From Argentina anserina (Eukaryota > Streptophyta > Magnoliopsida > Rosales > Rosaceae), in NCBI RefSeq assembly GCF_933775445.1, contig NC_065872.1, forward strand, positions 22,072,001-22,136,000: a stretch of DNA of 64,000 nt, read 5' to 3'. Made by a program: the position numbers and the translations under genes. The notes beneath the pieces are model-generated. The model was not told the DNA's origin. It saw only the letters and a program-made list of their open reading frames with translations, and ran no database searches. Below, in pieces: positions 22,756 through 35,331 of the stretch (the stretch's first letter is position 1; every line of letters starts with the position of its first letter).

Positions 22756-24514
22756 TGATAGGAGTACTTTGTGCGACGTTCTTAACATATTTTTAATTCC
22801 ATTTGTACTTTGCTTAGCCCTTATTGTTATAATATAGAGTCATTGAGTCGAGTTAGGAGTTTAGGGTGACATTGGTTGCATTTTGGTGCTAAAACGGGTG
22901 TAAAACGCATAAATTGTCGAGAGTGCTATATAGAGTAGTATTCTTTGTCGAACTAGGAAACCCAGTTGGGTTAGGATTTTTATTATTTGATATTTCTGTA
23001 ACATTTGTGATTTATATTTATTATTTTATTTCTTTATTTTCTAAATTAAATCGGAGATAATGACTTAGAAATTAAGGAAAGAAAGAGAAGAAGAAGGAAA
23101 CAAAAGTAGAAAAAAGGAAAGAAGTAATTTAGTTTTTGAATGAGATAAAAAGAAAGAAGCATGCAGCCTCAAAGGAGGGAAGGTTCATCCGGCCATAAAT
23201 AGAAAAGAAGAAGAAAAGAAGAAAAAGGAAGTTGAAAACTAAGAACTATTTTTCAGAAGAATGCATGTGACATAGAAAAATGAAGAATGCATGTGACCAA
23301 CAAAGATGATCATCATTCAATCGAGAAGGAAAGAAAATAAAAAAAAAGGAAAGAGAGAATAAGCTCATAACCATGCAGTTCCTCTCCCTCATTCCTCTAT
23401 AAATAGCATGACATTTTTTCACATTGGATCACTTCTCATTTGCAAACACAAGCCAAAACTCTGCCCAATTCTCTCCATACACACCTACAAAAATCAGCAG
23501 CCTCTCCACCACTTTGTTCTCCTTTCCTACCACCACCTCATGGCTCTAGCGCTAAGCAAAGCCGTGTGACACTTCACCATCCATGCCGAGCAGTCCCCTT
23601 TGGAGCAGAGCCCACCAAAACCACTCTAAAGTGTGATTCTTGCAACCTTCATCATGGTTCTGTTGATCTTTGTAGTTTCATATTTGTTTGTCTATGAACG
23701 ATTTGGATTTGTGTTTATGTTTAGTATTATTACCCATAGATTTTCATAACTTGTTTCGTTTATTGTTGAGACTATGCAACTTTTGTTTGATCTATTATTG
23801 ATAAGTTGTAATTCTATTCTTGCATTCGACATTGTATTTTTCTTTTCTTAGATTATTTTCAGATGTGTACACAAGAATTTAGTACTTGAATACTTTCTTT
23901 GTGATTGTGTTTGGGTGCTGGTTCCACATTAACCATATTCATACAAATCGAATCATGCCCTAAGTAGGTTCAGTTTGTGTTAATTAAAGTGGAAAATTCT
24001 GGAAATTTACATGTATCTCATGGTGAGTGACGCCACCCATGTTAACATGTCTCCGACAAAGATTTGGTGCTTTAATGTGATCTTGTTTGATTTCTAGGCT
24101 GAGTTTTTTTAAACTTGATTGCATGTAATTTAGGTGAGGCCCTAAGTCAACCAAAACGACATTAAATTTTTTGCATGATTAGATGATTCCCCTAAGTCTC
24201 TAATTGTATCGGTGTCTAATGAATCTGTGAATAAGTATGTTAGAATGCATGTTTAGAACCAAATCCGTAATTGTATTGAACTTTCGTGATTTTGGGTTTT
24301 GTTTGGTAAAGAGATGAAGTCGATCATGTAAATATTAGTTTAGATTTTATTTTTACGTAATAGTTAGATAAATACTTTTAAATCCCCCATTTATTTGTTA
24401 ACACTTATAAGTCTAGAGTTTCATTCAATTCCCCAGACTGAATGATCCATGTTTATTCTATACTAACGATGACATTTTACAAGGTTTATTATGTGATGCT
24501 CACACGTCGCATCA
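22756..24514 (+). mobile_element. Solo LTR, Athila-like family (1759 bp, TSD TGTTA)
   Basis: It begins TGATAGGAGTACTTTGTGCG, homologous to the start of the LTRs at 34118 and 37915 (TGATAGGAGCACAAAGTGTG), and ends CACGTCGCATCA. TGTTA flanks both sides (22751-22755 and 24515-24519). A TATA box lies at 23398-23406 (TATAAATAG), and the end region shows the same GAACGATCC/TACTAACGATGACA-like layout as the other copies. No internal retroelement region adjoins it, so it is a solo LTR left by LTR-LTR recombination. It is more diverged than the copies nested in the Tat-like element. Confidence 0.85.
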
Positions 24515-24519
24515 TGTTA

Positions 24520-24820
24520 CTTTGATCAACCAGAGCTCTCTTTGTTCATAAAGCTCTTTATATGCTTAGTTCTAGTGATTAGCTACCACTAGGGTTTTGT
24601 GTATTTGGATAGAAGAAATTGAGTCAAGGATTGTTACCACTCGAGTTCTTTGCAGAGGAGGTAATAAGAGTGTAGGTCAAGGATTGTTACTGCCTATGTT
24701 CTAGGTTGATTGCTTGTATTATTCGATATAATGTCTAGAGTTCTAAGTTGTTTCATGTTAATGGTAGTTAACTACATCTCTACATCTTCCAATCATCTTT
24801 TATTTCATCACTGGTATTGT
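24520..24820. other. Intergenic spacer
   Basis: About 300 bp with a short repeated phrase GTCAAGGATTGTTAC (near 24634 and 24677). It is the original flank in which the Tat-like element inserted. Confidence 0.4.
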
Positions 24821-24825
24821 GTGAG

Positions 24826-25590
24826 TGTAGACACATGAAATTTAATAAAGTAAATCATCTTCATTAAATGATTGAATCGACCAAGAGCCCGACAAAATTG
24901 CACACATAGGCCCAAAAGTCAACAAAGCTAGTGCTGATCCGAATAAAACTCGTGTCAGCATATAAATGGATGATCGTAATTGAAGCTATGTGATTCCGAC
25001 TTAAATCGGAAATTGAATGTCATTGATGATTCGAAATGGTGATCAGACATTTGATTAAATTAATAAATTCCTTAACGGTTATAATTAAAGAATAACTAAT
25101 TTTTAAATTAATCAGAAAATACATATTGATTTAATTATACAATTAAAGAAATATCGTTATTTTAGTGTAATTAAAATATTCTATAAAATATAAGCCTTGA
25201 CACTATAAATACCCCTTCCAACATGAAGAGAAGGGGACTTGAGAAGAGGAGAGAAAATCACTTGAGCAACATCACTATCGAAAAATCCCGAAGTCTCCCA
25301 AGTCCACGAAGAATCATTAAGCCACCAAATCGCTCGTTTTTTAGCAAATCCAAATCCAAAGTCAAGTCCACGAAGAATCATCAAGCTATGAAATCGCTCA
25401 TTCTCATCAAATCCAAATCTAAACTCAAATTTTCAAGATCAAGTGCATGTCACCCTTGAGCCAAGTTACATACGGAGATAGAATCAGAGAAGTTCACAAA
25501 GATTGTAACCTCGCGGTTGATTATCAATAAATTACATTTTATTTGTATACGTGTCTGCACTCTTATTTATTTCCAGATTCTCGTTCTACA
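24826..25590 (+). repeat. Tat-like element 5' LTR
   Basis: 765 bp, about 6% different from the 3' LTR over the first 185 bases by eye, plus an indel near 25090. TATA box TATAAATA at 25204-25211. Ends TCGTTCTACA. Confidence 0.93.
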
Positions 25591-25663
25591 AATTGGCACA
25601 CCCAGTGGACATTTTTGGCCTCTCATCTCCTTCTCTGAATAAATTTTCAAATTCGTTTGTGCG
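25591..25663 (+). promoter_or_regulatory. Primer-binding region and leader of the Tat-like element
   Basis: Directly after the LTR, AATTGGCACACCCAGTGGAC is the usual primer-site position for minus-strand DNA priming. I cannot name the tRNA with confidence. Confidence 0.5.
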
Positions 25664-27120
25664 ATGGCTTCCAAGAACAACCAAGCCGTTCCGTCGACGA
25701 AATCCAACTCCACAACCGCGAGGTTAAGCGGAGACGCCGAGCCGGTCAAGAAATCCAAACAAACATTTTTTAAATCAAAGAGTTAACTGATTGCCCTTGT
25801 CACTTGGAGCGTGGCTAGAGCTCAACCTACAACATTTATGGCATTTGCTAGTAAGCGTCGGCAACCAGTCATCACCTTGGAGAGCTTGGGAGCAATAGAG
25901 CATACATTTGAGAGTGGGAAAAAGCAAGCATCAAAAAAGAGAATGAGCAAAAGGAGCAATCTCCTCTATACGTTCATGGTGATGGCCCTATCCTAGAAGA
26001 CGTTTTCTCTTATGACGAATCAAGCATGGCATCATTCCATGGAAGTCCCAAAGAAGATGGCGATAACTTTCATTCTATGGCGCATGAAATCTCTTCTAAT
26101 AATGCGCAGGTCTTGGGGACGAGGACATCCACAATCGAGGAACAACTCTCCAATCTATTGGAGATAGTTGAAAAGCTCACCCAAACGGTTGAAGAAAAGG
26201 ACGTGCAAATCGCTGAACTTTATAGCAAGTTAGAAGATCACGATGATGAGAACTCCACCAAAAGGTCGCCTGGTAGGAGCAAAGTAAATGAAAAGGGAGA
26301 AACGTCCAAGAACGATGGCGACTCGCTTGGTTCCTTATCACTCCAGCAATTACAGGACATCATCACCAACTCAATTCGGGCTCAATATGGAGGTCCTTCT
26401 CGTGACTCCCTCACTTACTCCAAACCTTACACTAAGAGGATCGACAGTTTAAGGATGCCGCTGGGGTATCAGCCACCAAAGTTCTAACAATTTGAAGGTA
26501 AAGGGAACCCAAAGCAACACGTCACCCACTTTGTGGAGACTTGCAGTAACGCCGGGACAAAAGGCGATCACCTTATCAAGCAGTTTGTTTGCTCGTTGAA
26601 GGAAAACGCCTTTGAGTGGTATACAGACTTAGAGTCGGAGTATGTTGACAGTTGGGACCAAATGGTGCGCGAGTTCCTCAATCGATTCTATAGTACAAGG
26701 TGGACGGTGAGCATGATAAAGCTAACTAGCACGAAGCAACGAAAGGATGAACCTGCGGCGACTACATCAATTGATGGTGCTTACTTAGCCTTGATTGCAA
26801 TGACTGGCTATCAGAGGTGTCAGCCGTTGAAATGTGCATCCAAGGCATGCACTTTGATTTGCTATACATCTTGCAAGGAATCAAGCCTCGTTCTGTCGAA
26901 GAGTTGGCTACTCGAGCCCACGACATGGAGCTAAGCTTGGCAAGTCATAAGGGAAAGAATGAGTCTCTGGTTGACCAACGAAAAGACAAAGTCTTTGGAA
27001 GCAAATTTGACAAGGTTGTGAAGAAGCCTTCCAAAGAATAAATGGTCATCAATACTGCACCGGCTAAGATAGCTACGCGGGATAAGAAGGAGTTCAATAA
27101 GGTGGAACCTCCTTGAACCT
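25664..27120 (+). pseudogene. Tat-like gag
   Basis: It starts MASKNNQAVPSTKSNSTT at 25664, followed by stops and frameshifts. A coiled coil (STIEEQLSNLLEIVEKLTQT...KDVQIAELYSKLE) lies at 26131-26230. The capsid part is 26491-26760: GNPKQHVTHFVETCSNAGT, LIKQFVCSLKENAFEWYTDL and MVREFLNRFYSTR, with the retrotransposon gag W-Y-x-L and F-x-x-R-F pattern. The frame changes again near 26817. Its role is assembly of the particle. Confidence 0.85.
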
Positions 27121-27185
27121 ACGATAGGAGTAAACGCACGTTTAAAGAGACGGAGCGAAAGACGTACCCGTTCCTAGACTCTAAT

Positions 27186-28588
27186 GTGGCGAGCATGTTA
27201 GAGGATATGCTCGAAAACAAGAAAATAGATCTACTGGAGTGCAAGCCTCTAGAAGAAATGCATCGTGTCATCGATCTGAAGTATTGCAAATATCATCGCC
27301 TCGTTAGTCACCCGATAGAGAAGTGCTTTATTCTCAAGGATTTGATAATGAATCTCGCCAAGCAAGGGAAGATTGAGCTGGACGTTGACGACGTTGCTGA
27401 AATCAATTGCACTACCATAACATTCGGATCGTTCGAGCCAGTTCCATTCCCTTTTCACCCAATGAAATCATCATTCTGTTTCACAAAGGAGGCGCGCGAA
27501 CATAAGAAGACCAAAGAAGTTAAAGAATGTTCTACTTCCACGCCTATCCTCCAAGTTGCCTCTAATGCCGATGATGAAGGATGGATATTGGTCACCGGAA
27601 GAAGAACTCACAAAGGTATGATGTCAAATTCACCAGTTGCCCAACCAAGTCATAAGAAATCACCTCTACGACAGGAGGAGAGTGGAGGAGGACGTTTTGA
27701 GACGAAAGTCGTTCCATATATGTGGAAGCCTCTTCGCAGGACCTTGTCGATAGAGCCGTTGCCTACAAAACAACCGGAGGTCGCTTCAATGGCCATAAGT
27801 TGTGAAGTCAGCTCCAAAGAAAACGAAAAGTCTGAAGCAAGAGAAATAGGTGCAAGTCAAGTGTTAAAGAAAAATGAGGTATTGAAACAATTGGAGGGTC
27901 TACCTTTCCAACTTAGCCTCTCTGACTTGATACAATTGCCAATATCAACGAGATGCGCACTTGTGGAATTGCTCATTGACGTAGGAAAACACTCCACAAG
28001 CATGAAGGAATGTGGCGCATGTGATGCATATTGTGATGCTACTCACTTTATAGATGATGACCTTCAATTGGGTTCTAAGCCACATAATCGGCCTCTTTTT
28101 GTGACAGGGTACATGCGAGAACGGAAGTTGAATCGCATGCTCATAGACGAAGGGTCAACAATAGATATCATGCCCAAGTCGACCATGTCTCAACTTGGTA
28201 TCAACGTTGATGAGTTATCAAGGAGTCGTCTCATGATCCAAGGTTTCAACCAAGGAGGACAAAGAGTGATAGGGATGATTAGACTAGACATGGACATCGG
28301 AGAGCTAAAATCAAACACCTTGTTTCATGTCATCGATGCGAAGACCTCGTACAACTTATTGTTGGGACGTCCATGGGTACATGAAAATGGCATCGTGCCA
28401 TCCACTTTACACTAATGCTTCAAGTTCTATCGCGGAGGTGTGAAAACCGTGGTAGGAGATACCAAACCATTCACATAAGCTGAATCATACTTTGCGGATT
28501 CTAAATTCTACACAGATGAGGAGTCAATGAAAGAAGTCCTTCTGGTCGGAGTACCCTCTACGGGGAAAGCCGCTAAAGTTAGGGAGAA
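27186..28588 (+). pseudogene. Tat-like zinc-binding and protease segment
   Basis: The 409-residue frame starts just after a gag segment. DLKYCKYHRLVSHPIEKCF (residues 28-46) is the CxxH-HxxxC knuckle-like motif of Tat gag-pol. The retropepsin-like domain is near residues 295-400: PLFVTGYMRERKLNRMLID, then EGSTIDIMPKSTMSQLGI and YNLLLGRPWVHENG. The usual active site is DGG/DSG; here it reads DEG, so activity is doubtful. A stop follows HENGIVPSTLH. Homology continues past it to the nested insertion at 28589. Confidence 0.85.
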
Positions 28589-29737
28589 TGATTGCAGTCC
28601 AAAGTGTGACATTCTTAATGTATATATGCCATATTCTTATGCTTTATTACTTCTTATTTAGTTGGTTTAGGTTCATATTTGTCATTTCTATGTTCTAAGT
28701 AGAGCTATGCAAAATTTGGAAGATTTGATGATGAAATTGTACTAAGTGTTAGAAATCCTTATTCAGTTAGGATTCTTTACTCGACTAGGACTCTACTTTC
28801 CTATTTTTATTCTTTCCTATTCCTTAATATTCAATTTTTTTCAGGAAAGACAAATCCTATTTGGATAGGGAGTAGTGATGCCGTGATGCATTCCTAGTGA
28901 GACAAGGAAATCATGTCCAAGTTGAAGAAGGAGAAGAAGAGCCCGGCCTAGCTAATCCTATTTGGACAAGGAGAGATGCCATGCAGCCCTTAAGTGTTTC
29001 CCTATTGGATTTGATTTCCTACATCAAGTTGGATTTGAAGTACATGAATCAAAGTCCATATCAAAGAAGATTCAGCTTCCCAATCCAATTCTACCACCTA
29101 ATTGGGACGGCATGAAGGGTTATTTTCTACTATATATAGAGGCACGGCCTCACCATTAAATCATCATCAACCTTACGCATATACTAGCCAAAGCTCTACC
29201 GAATTTTATACTCACCCTTTCAATAAATCCTAAAACCGATTCCACCATTCCCTTATGCTATGAACATGTTTACTCTTTTATATGTAAGTTTCGAATTGCA
29301 TGGTTGTTGGTTAAGTAGGTGACATGCTTAATGAATTCAATGTGCATGGCTTTGGAATTATATAATAAGATGAACATGTTAGATTTCGATTAGGGTTGCT
29401 TGGTATTAATCGAATGTGTTAAGTATCTATGTGATTAGGTTACTACTTAGAACACTAATTGCATGATCCAACCTTTAAGTGTTCATAAGGAAGTCTCGAC
29501 ATGATTCTAAAAGCAGACATAGAACTTGTTTTTGGTTTCTTTGTATGATTTGTTTTGGTGATGGTTCGTGTGTTGGTTGGTTGATCACATGTATATATTA
29601 GTTTAGGTTTTATTTTCTGTTTTTATCTTTCAATCCGATCCTATATATCAAACTCTTTTATATCTTTATGAATTCGTGTTAAGTGTCTGTGATTCTATGC
29701 CCTGGTTGGATCCCCGGTTTGTGAACGATACCCTCTT
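28589..29737 (+). repeat. Athila-like 5' LTR, truncated at its 3' end
   Basis: It starts TGATTGCAGTCCAAAGTG where the other copies read TGATAGGAGCACAAAGTG. The TATA box is at 29131-29140 (TATATATAGA). It is collinear with 34118-35331 until CTCTTT at about 29736, where the remaining roughly 65 bp of LTR is missing. Confidence 0.88.
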
Positions 29738-30960
29738 TTATATCTCGGATAGTAGGTGGATCTCTCCCATTTAAGTTGTGCCAAAGAAGTCAGGAATCAC
29801 GGTGGTGAAGAACAAAGATAACAAGTTGGTGCCTCAAAGGACAGTGACCGGTAATCGTGTGTGTATCGACTATAGGAACTTCAATGCTACAACAAGGAAG
29901 GACCATATGCCGTTGCCATTCATTGATCAAATGCTTGAGAGGTTAGCTAGTAATTCTTTCTATCTCTTGTAGAGAATTCCATTGTTTCCTTGATGGATAT
30001 ATAGGATACAATCAAATTAGTGTTGCGGAGGAAGATCAAGAGAAGACTACATTCACATGCCCTTTTGGTACGTTTGCTTATCGTCGCATGCCTTTTGGTT
30101 TATGCAACGCTCCAGGTACGTTTCAACGTTGTATGTATCACATTTTCTCTGAGTATATTGGTTCTAAAATTGAAGTTTTCATGGATGAGTTTTTTGTTTA
30201 TGGTGAAAATTTCGAAACAAGTCTAGAGAATGTTGAACTTGTGCTTAAACGTTGTTAAGAAACTAACTTGGTTTTGAATTGGGAAAAATGTCATTTCATT
30301 GGTTACGCAAGGCATTGTCTTAGGCCATATTGTTTCATCTAGAGGAATTGAGGTTGATAAGTCTAAAATAGATCTTGTACGTCACTTACCCCTCCCCACA
30401 AATATGAGGGATGTTCGATCGTTTCTTGGACATGCAGGTTTCTATCGTAGGTTTATCAAGGACTTTTCCAAGATTGCAAGACCATTGAGTTCATTACTTC
30501 AAAAAGACCTTCCCTTTCACTTTGATGATGATTGCAAGCATGCATTTGTGACCTTGAGGAGGCTTTTAACTTCGGCACCTATCATGGCACTGCCGGATTG
30601 GTCCTTGCCATTTGAGTTGATCTGTGATGCCTCTGACTATATAGTTGGAGCCATGCTAGGGCAGAGGAAGGATAAAGAGCCCTACGCCATCTATTATGCC
30701 TCACGAACGCTCAATGATGCTTAACAGAGCTACACCACAACTGAAAAAGAACTTCTTACCATGATCTTTGGTTTAGATAAGTTTCGTTCTTACTTACTTC
30801 AATCTAAAGTTATTGTTTACACTGACCATGCAGCTTTGAAGTATTTAATGATGAAGAAGGATGCCAAACCAAGATTGATTCAATGGATTCTTTGACTTCA
30901 AGAGTCTAATCTCGAGATCAAGGACAAGAAGGGAAGTGACAATGTTGTGGCGGATCACTT
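29738..30960 (+). pseudogene. Athila-like reverse transcriptase and RNase H
   Basis: It begins ISDSRWISPI (29739 onward), a stop, then VPKKSGITVVKNKDNKLVPQ, VCIDYRNFNATTRKDHMPL and FIDQMLERLASNSFYLL. Text with frameshifts follows: CPFGTFAYRRMPFGLCNAP near 30060-30110 and VFMDEFFVYG near 30180, where the catalytic FMDD box reads FMDE. RNase H text is FELICDASDYIVGAMLGQRK near 30620, a stop before [17 protein letters not shown] near 30820 and NVVADHLSRLV at 30941. At least four disabling changes are visible. Confidence 0.88.
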
Positions 30961-32345
30961 GAGTCGTTTGGTGAGAGATGCCAAGCCCTTGGCTATCCAA
31001 GCGAGTTTTCCGGATGAGCAACTCTTTCGAATTGAGGTAAGTGAGCCATGGTATGTAGATATTGTGAATTATCTTGTTTCTAAGAAATTTCCGGATACTT
31101 TATCGCATGCTCAAAAGAATAGACTCAAGGCATTAGCTAAGTATTATGTTTGGGATGAGCCATACTTGTGGAAACATTGTGTTGATCAAATTATTAGGAG
31201 GTGTGTCCCTGAATCTGAACATCATTCCATACTTACTTTTTGCCATTCTGAATATTGTGGAGGACATTTTGGTTCACGTAGGACTGCTCTTAAGGTGTTA
31301 GAATGTGATTTCTTTTGGCCTACGATTTTCAAAGATGCATATCATTTTTGCATGACTTGTGATAGATGCCAACGCATGGGAAACTTGGGATCTAGGGATC
31401 AAATGCCTATGACACCGATTATATATGTTGAAATATTTGATTGTTGGGGTATTGATTTCATGGGACATTTTCCTAACTCTAATATTTTCTTGTATATACT
31501 CGTTTGTGTTGACTATGTTTCAAAATGGGTGGAAGAAAAAGCCACCCGTACTAATGATTCTCGAGTTTTGCAGATTTCCTTCGTTCTAACATTTTCTCTA
31601 GGTTTGGTATGCCGAGAGTTATCATTAGTGATGGAAGATCTCACTTTTGCAACCGGACCATTGAGGCGTTAATGAAGAAGTATGGAATCAAGCATAAGGT
31701 TGCTGCGCCTTATCACCCCCAAACAAGTGGACAAGTGGAGCTATCTAATCGTGAGATCAAGAGAATTTTGGAGAAGTCTGTTGGACCATCACGCAAGGAT
31801 TGGTCTCAACGATTGGATGATGCTTTTTGGGCCTATAGGACGACATACAAGACTCCTCTTGGCATGTCACCATTTCGTTTAGTCTATGGCAAGGCGTGCC
31901 ATCTTCCTGTGGAGCTTGAACATCGTGCATGGTGGGCTGTGAAGAATTTTAACATGGACATTGATGAGGCCGGATTGCATAGGAAGTTGCAATTGCATGA
32001 GCTTGAAGAGATTAGGAATGAGGCCTATGATTCGGCAATGGTTTACAAGGAGAAGACTAAGACGTTCCATGACCGCATGATTAGGAAGGGACACTTTGTC
32101 GTGGGCAGAAAGTTCTTTTGTTTAATTCTCGACTTAGATTGTTTCCGGGTAAGCTCCGTTCTAGGTGGCTTGGACCGTTTGTTGTTACTAATATTTTTCC
32201 TTCTGGTGTTATTCAGATCAAAAGTATGGTGCATGGAAAGAAATTCACAGTCAATTGACATCGCTTGAAGCCGTACTATGAGAATTTTGTAGAGCATAAT
32301 GTGGAGGGGACGTCTCTCCTTGATCCTATGGCAAGCAAGTGATCT
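30947..32345 (+). pseudogene. Athila-like integrase
   Basis: The HHCC part is at about 31220-31380: ILTFCHSEYCGGHFG and CMTCDRCQRMGN. The core follows: GIDFMGHFPNS (first Asp), then a frameshift near 31580-31610, [12 protein letters not shown] (second Asp) and [18 protein letters not shown] (catalytic Glu), then [17 protein letters not shown] and [16 protein letters not shown]. The second frame ends at 32268. The C-terminus is frame-broken near 32100. Confidence 0.88.
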
Positions 32346-34117
32346 TTTGGAGATAGTCTAGGCTATAGACTCTAAACTTAAGCCAATAAAGGAGCCATCA
32401 ACGAGTGTTTGCATTTTCTTATCCCTTATCTCTTTTTAATTTTCGTTGCTTATCATATTGTACATTGAGGGCAATATAAGTTATAAGTGTGGGGTGGGGT
32501 ATACATCATTCGTTGTATTATATTGTTTGATCTTTATGTGTTTCAATTTTGTTGTTTTGATTTCTAGTGTAATTTTCGGGTTTGTTTTTTTCGATTTTTA
32601 GTTTAAGTTGTTTTGTTTTTCGATTTTAAGTTGTTTTGTTTTTGATTTTGAGTCCTAGGAATGTCTTTAACTGTCTAGGATGAGTTGATCTTTGAATTTA
32701 TGGTTGATAGATGATCACGATATTGAATTAACTTTATTATTATTTGATGGTTAATCGATGTGTAGATTTTGTACGAACATGTAGTACATGAGGATTTTGA
32801 AACTTAGGTACATAATGAGCATGTTCCTTACTTGTGCCTTTCTTTGGAGAGTTTATTCTATCGTTTATTGGCTTTATAACCTCATTATATTTATTTTGAT
32901 CAATTCATATGTCATAGAATTGTAATGAACTAGAGAATGCTAGAACTTACTCTGTGAAACTTTTGAAACTTTATGTCATAATATACTCTGATTTTGAAAA
33001 GGATTGTCGGATATTTTTAGAATTTCCACTACTAAAGGCAAAAAGCCGCATATCCTATTTGAGCCCTGCTTGGGACAACTTAGTGTTAACCCATTTGAGC
33101 CTACGTTAAGCCTTTTCTTTCATTACCAACATATTATATCCTTGCTTAGTATAGTTATATCTCTACCTTGTCTTTGAGGCTTGGTAGAGCCGATTCTTGG
33201 AGTTAATATGGAGTGATGATTCGATTCAAGTGTGAGGTTATGCTATGTATGTATGTATGGATGTTGTGAAAAGAGTATGAAAAAGAGAAAAAAATGAAAG
33301 ATGACGTGAGAAAAGAAGAAAAACAAGATATATACACGGTTTGAAAAATAAAAAGATTGATAAAGATGTCATGGCAAGCACTTGTTTATGTGAATTTGGA
33401 GTTGTGTTGTATTTGTTGAAGGCTCAATAATGTTATACTTTAACCTTTATTCGTTTTCACAACGTTTAAAGTGAAGGATTGATCCAACATAATGCTATTT
33501 GGCCCTTGTTTTATGGAGTATGACAACATAAGGTGGATGTTTTGCTCTGCTAAGTCTTGAGGATGACCTTTGTGATTCATTTACCCTGAAAAATGATATC
33601 CATGCCGAGCCTAAGCCTACCATTTTCTAAAGATCCGCATGATTCTTAAAATGAGTAGCTCTTGATCTGTGGAGTTTGATTCATGAGTAAGCATATGGTT
33701 TGGGTTCATTTGTGCATATGATTTGTATCTTTCATGAGCTTTTCGATTTCTATATGTTTATTACTCTTGTGTGTGAAAAACGTTTAAGCATGTGCCATGT
33801 TCTTGAGAGAAAAGATTTGGAGTGCATATCTTTTGTGAGTTGAATTTGAACTTGTTTTGAACATGTCGAGCTTAATATCACCTCTGTATCTGCCATGTCT
33901 TACTTGTTAAACGAAATCTCTTGTTTATTAACCATTGAATTCATCTTATCTATTTCGATTGAGTGTTATTTTTGATGCTATGAGTTTGAAGATCTCTGAA
34001 ACAAAATGTTGAAGGCATTATAGGTTGTGTCGTTAGTGTTAGTTGTGTTTTGTTTTTGATTTAATTTCTCTTTGTAGTGTTTGCTAAGGGACTAGCAAAG
34101 TATAAGTGTGGGGTTGT
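32346..34117 (+). other. Athila-like 3' internal region
   Basis: About 1.8 kb after integrase with no sizeable frame. The motif ATAAGTGTGGGG occurs near its start (32483-32494) and again just before the 3' LTR (34102-34113); the second is in polypurine-tract position. Some Athila elements have an env-like ORF here; none is readable in this copy. Confidence 0.6.
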
Positions 34118-35331
34118 TGATAGGAGCACAAAGTGTGACGTTCTTAATGTATATATGTCATATTCTTATGCTTTGTTACTTCTTATTTAGTTGTTTTAGG
34201 TTCATATTTGTCATTTGTATGTTCTAAGTAGAGCTATGCCGAATTTGGAAGATTTGATGATGAAACTGTGCTAAGTGTTAGAAATTCTTATTGACCTAGG
34301 ATTCCTTACTCGACTAGGACTCTACTTTCCTATTTTTCATTCTTTCCTATTCCTTAATCGTCGATTTCTTTTCAGGAAAGAGAAATCCTATTTGGACAAG
34401 GAGTAGTGATGCTGTGATGCATTCCTAGTGAGACAAGGAAATCATGTCCGAGTTGAAGAAGGAGAAAAAGAGGTCCGCCTAGCTAATCCTATTTGGACAA
34501 GGAGAGATGTCGTGCAGCCCTTAAGTGTTTCCCTATTGGATTTGATTTCCTACATCAAGTTGGATTTGGAGTACATGAATCAAAGTCCATATCAAAGAAG
34601 ATTTCAGATTCTCAATCCAATTCTACCTCCTAATTGGCACGACATGAAGGGTTATTTTCTCCCATATATAGAGGCACGGCCTCACCATTCAATCATCATC
34701 AACCTTATGCATATACTAGCCAAAGCTCTACCGAATTTCATACTCACCCTTTCAATAAATCATAAAACCGATTCCACCATTCCCTTATGCTATGAACATG
34801 TTTACTCTTTTATATGTAAGTTTCGAATTGCATGGTTGTTGGTTAAGTAGGTGACATGCTTAATGAATTCAATATGCATGGCTTTGGAATTACATAATAA
34901 GATGAACATGTTAGATTTCGATTAGGGTTGGTTGGTATTAATCGAATGTGTTAAGTATTTATGTGATTAGGTTACTACTTAGAACCCTAATTGCATGATC
35001 TAACCTTAAGTGTTCATAACGAAGTCTCGACATGATTCTAAAAGCAGACATAGAACTTGTTTTTGGTTTCTTTGTATGATTTGTTTTGGTGATGGTTCGT
35101 ATGTTGGTTGGTTGATCACATGTATATATTAGTTTAGGTTTTATTTTCTGTTTTTATCTTTCAATCTGATCCTATATATCAAACTCTTTTATATCTTTAT
35201 GAATTCGTGTTAAGTGTCTGTGATTCTATGCCCTGGTTGGATCCCCGGTTTTTGAACGATACGCTCTTTCTTTATACTACTAATGATGCTTACAGGGTTA
35301 AATATTGATGTCGAGTAATCAAGCCTCATCA
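34118..35331 (+). repeat. Athila-like 3' LTR
   Basis: 1214 bp, TGATAGGAGCAC to AAGCCTCATCA. TATA-like CATATATAGAGG at about 34673-34684. Compared with the solo LTR at 37915-39485 it lacks about 350 bp near 34777. Confidence 0.92.

Larger units (their letters stand above)
28589..35331 (+). mobile_element. Athila-like gypsy element nested in the Tat-like element
   Basis: LTRs at 28589-29737 (3' end lost) and 34118-35331. The flanks are GAGAA (28584-28588) and GTGAA (35332-35336), a 5-bp duplication with one change. The host frame reads across the insertion site (KVREN before, DAKSKEIELHG after). The region from the end of the 5' LTR to early RT (primer site, gag, protease) is deleted; at about 29737 the sequence passes straight into RT text. 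Lineage is judged from VPKKSGITVVKNKD, TVTGNRVCIDYRNFNA and GQRKDKEPYAIYYASRTLND, which follow the Athila pattern. Confidence 0.9.

Noticed and set aside
28897..29159. Small plus-strand frames repeated at 28897, 34428 and 38399
   Set aside because: They lie in LTRs of the Athila-like family and recur only because the LTR recurs; the frame is not conserved between copies.
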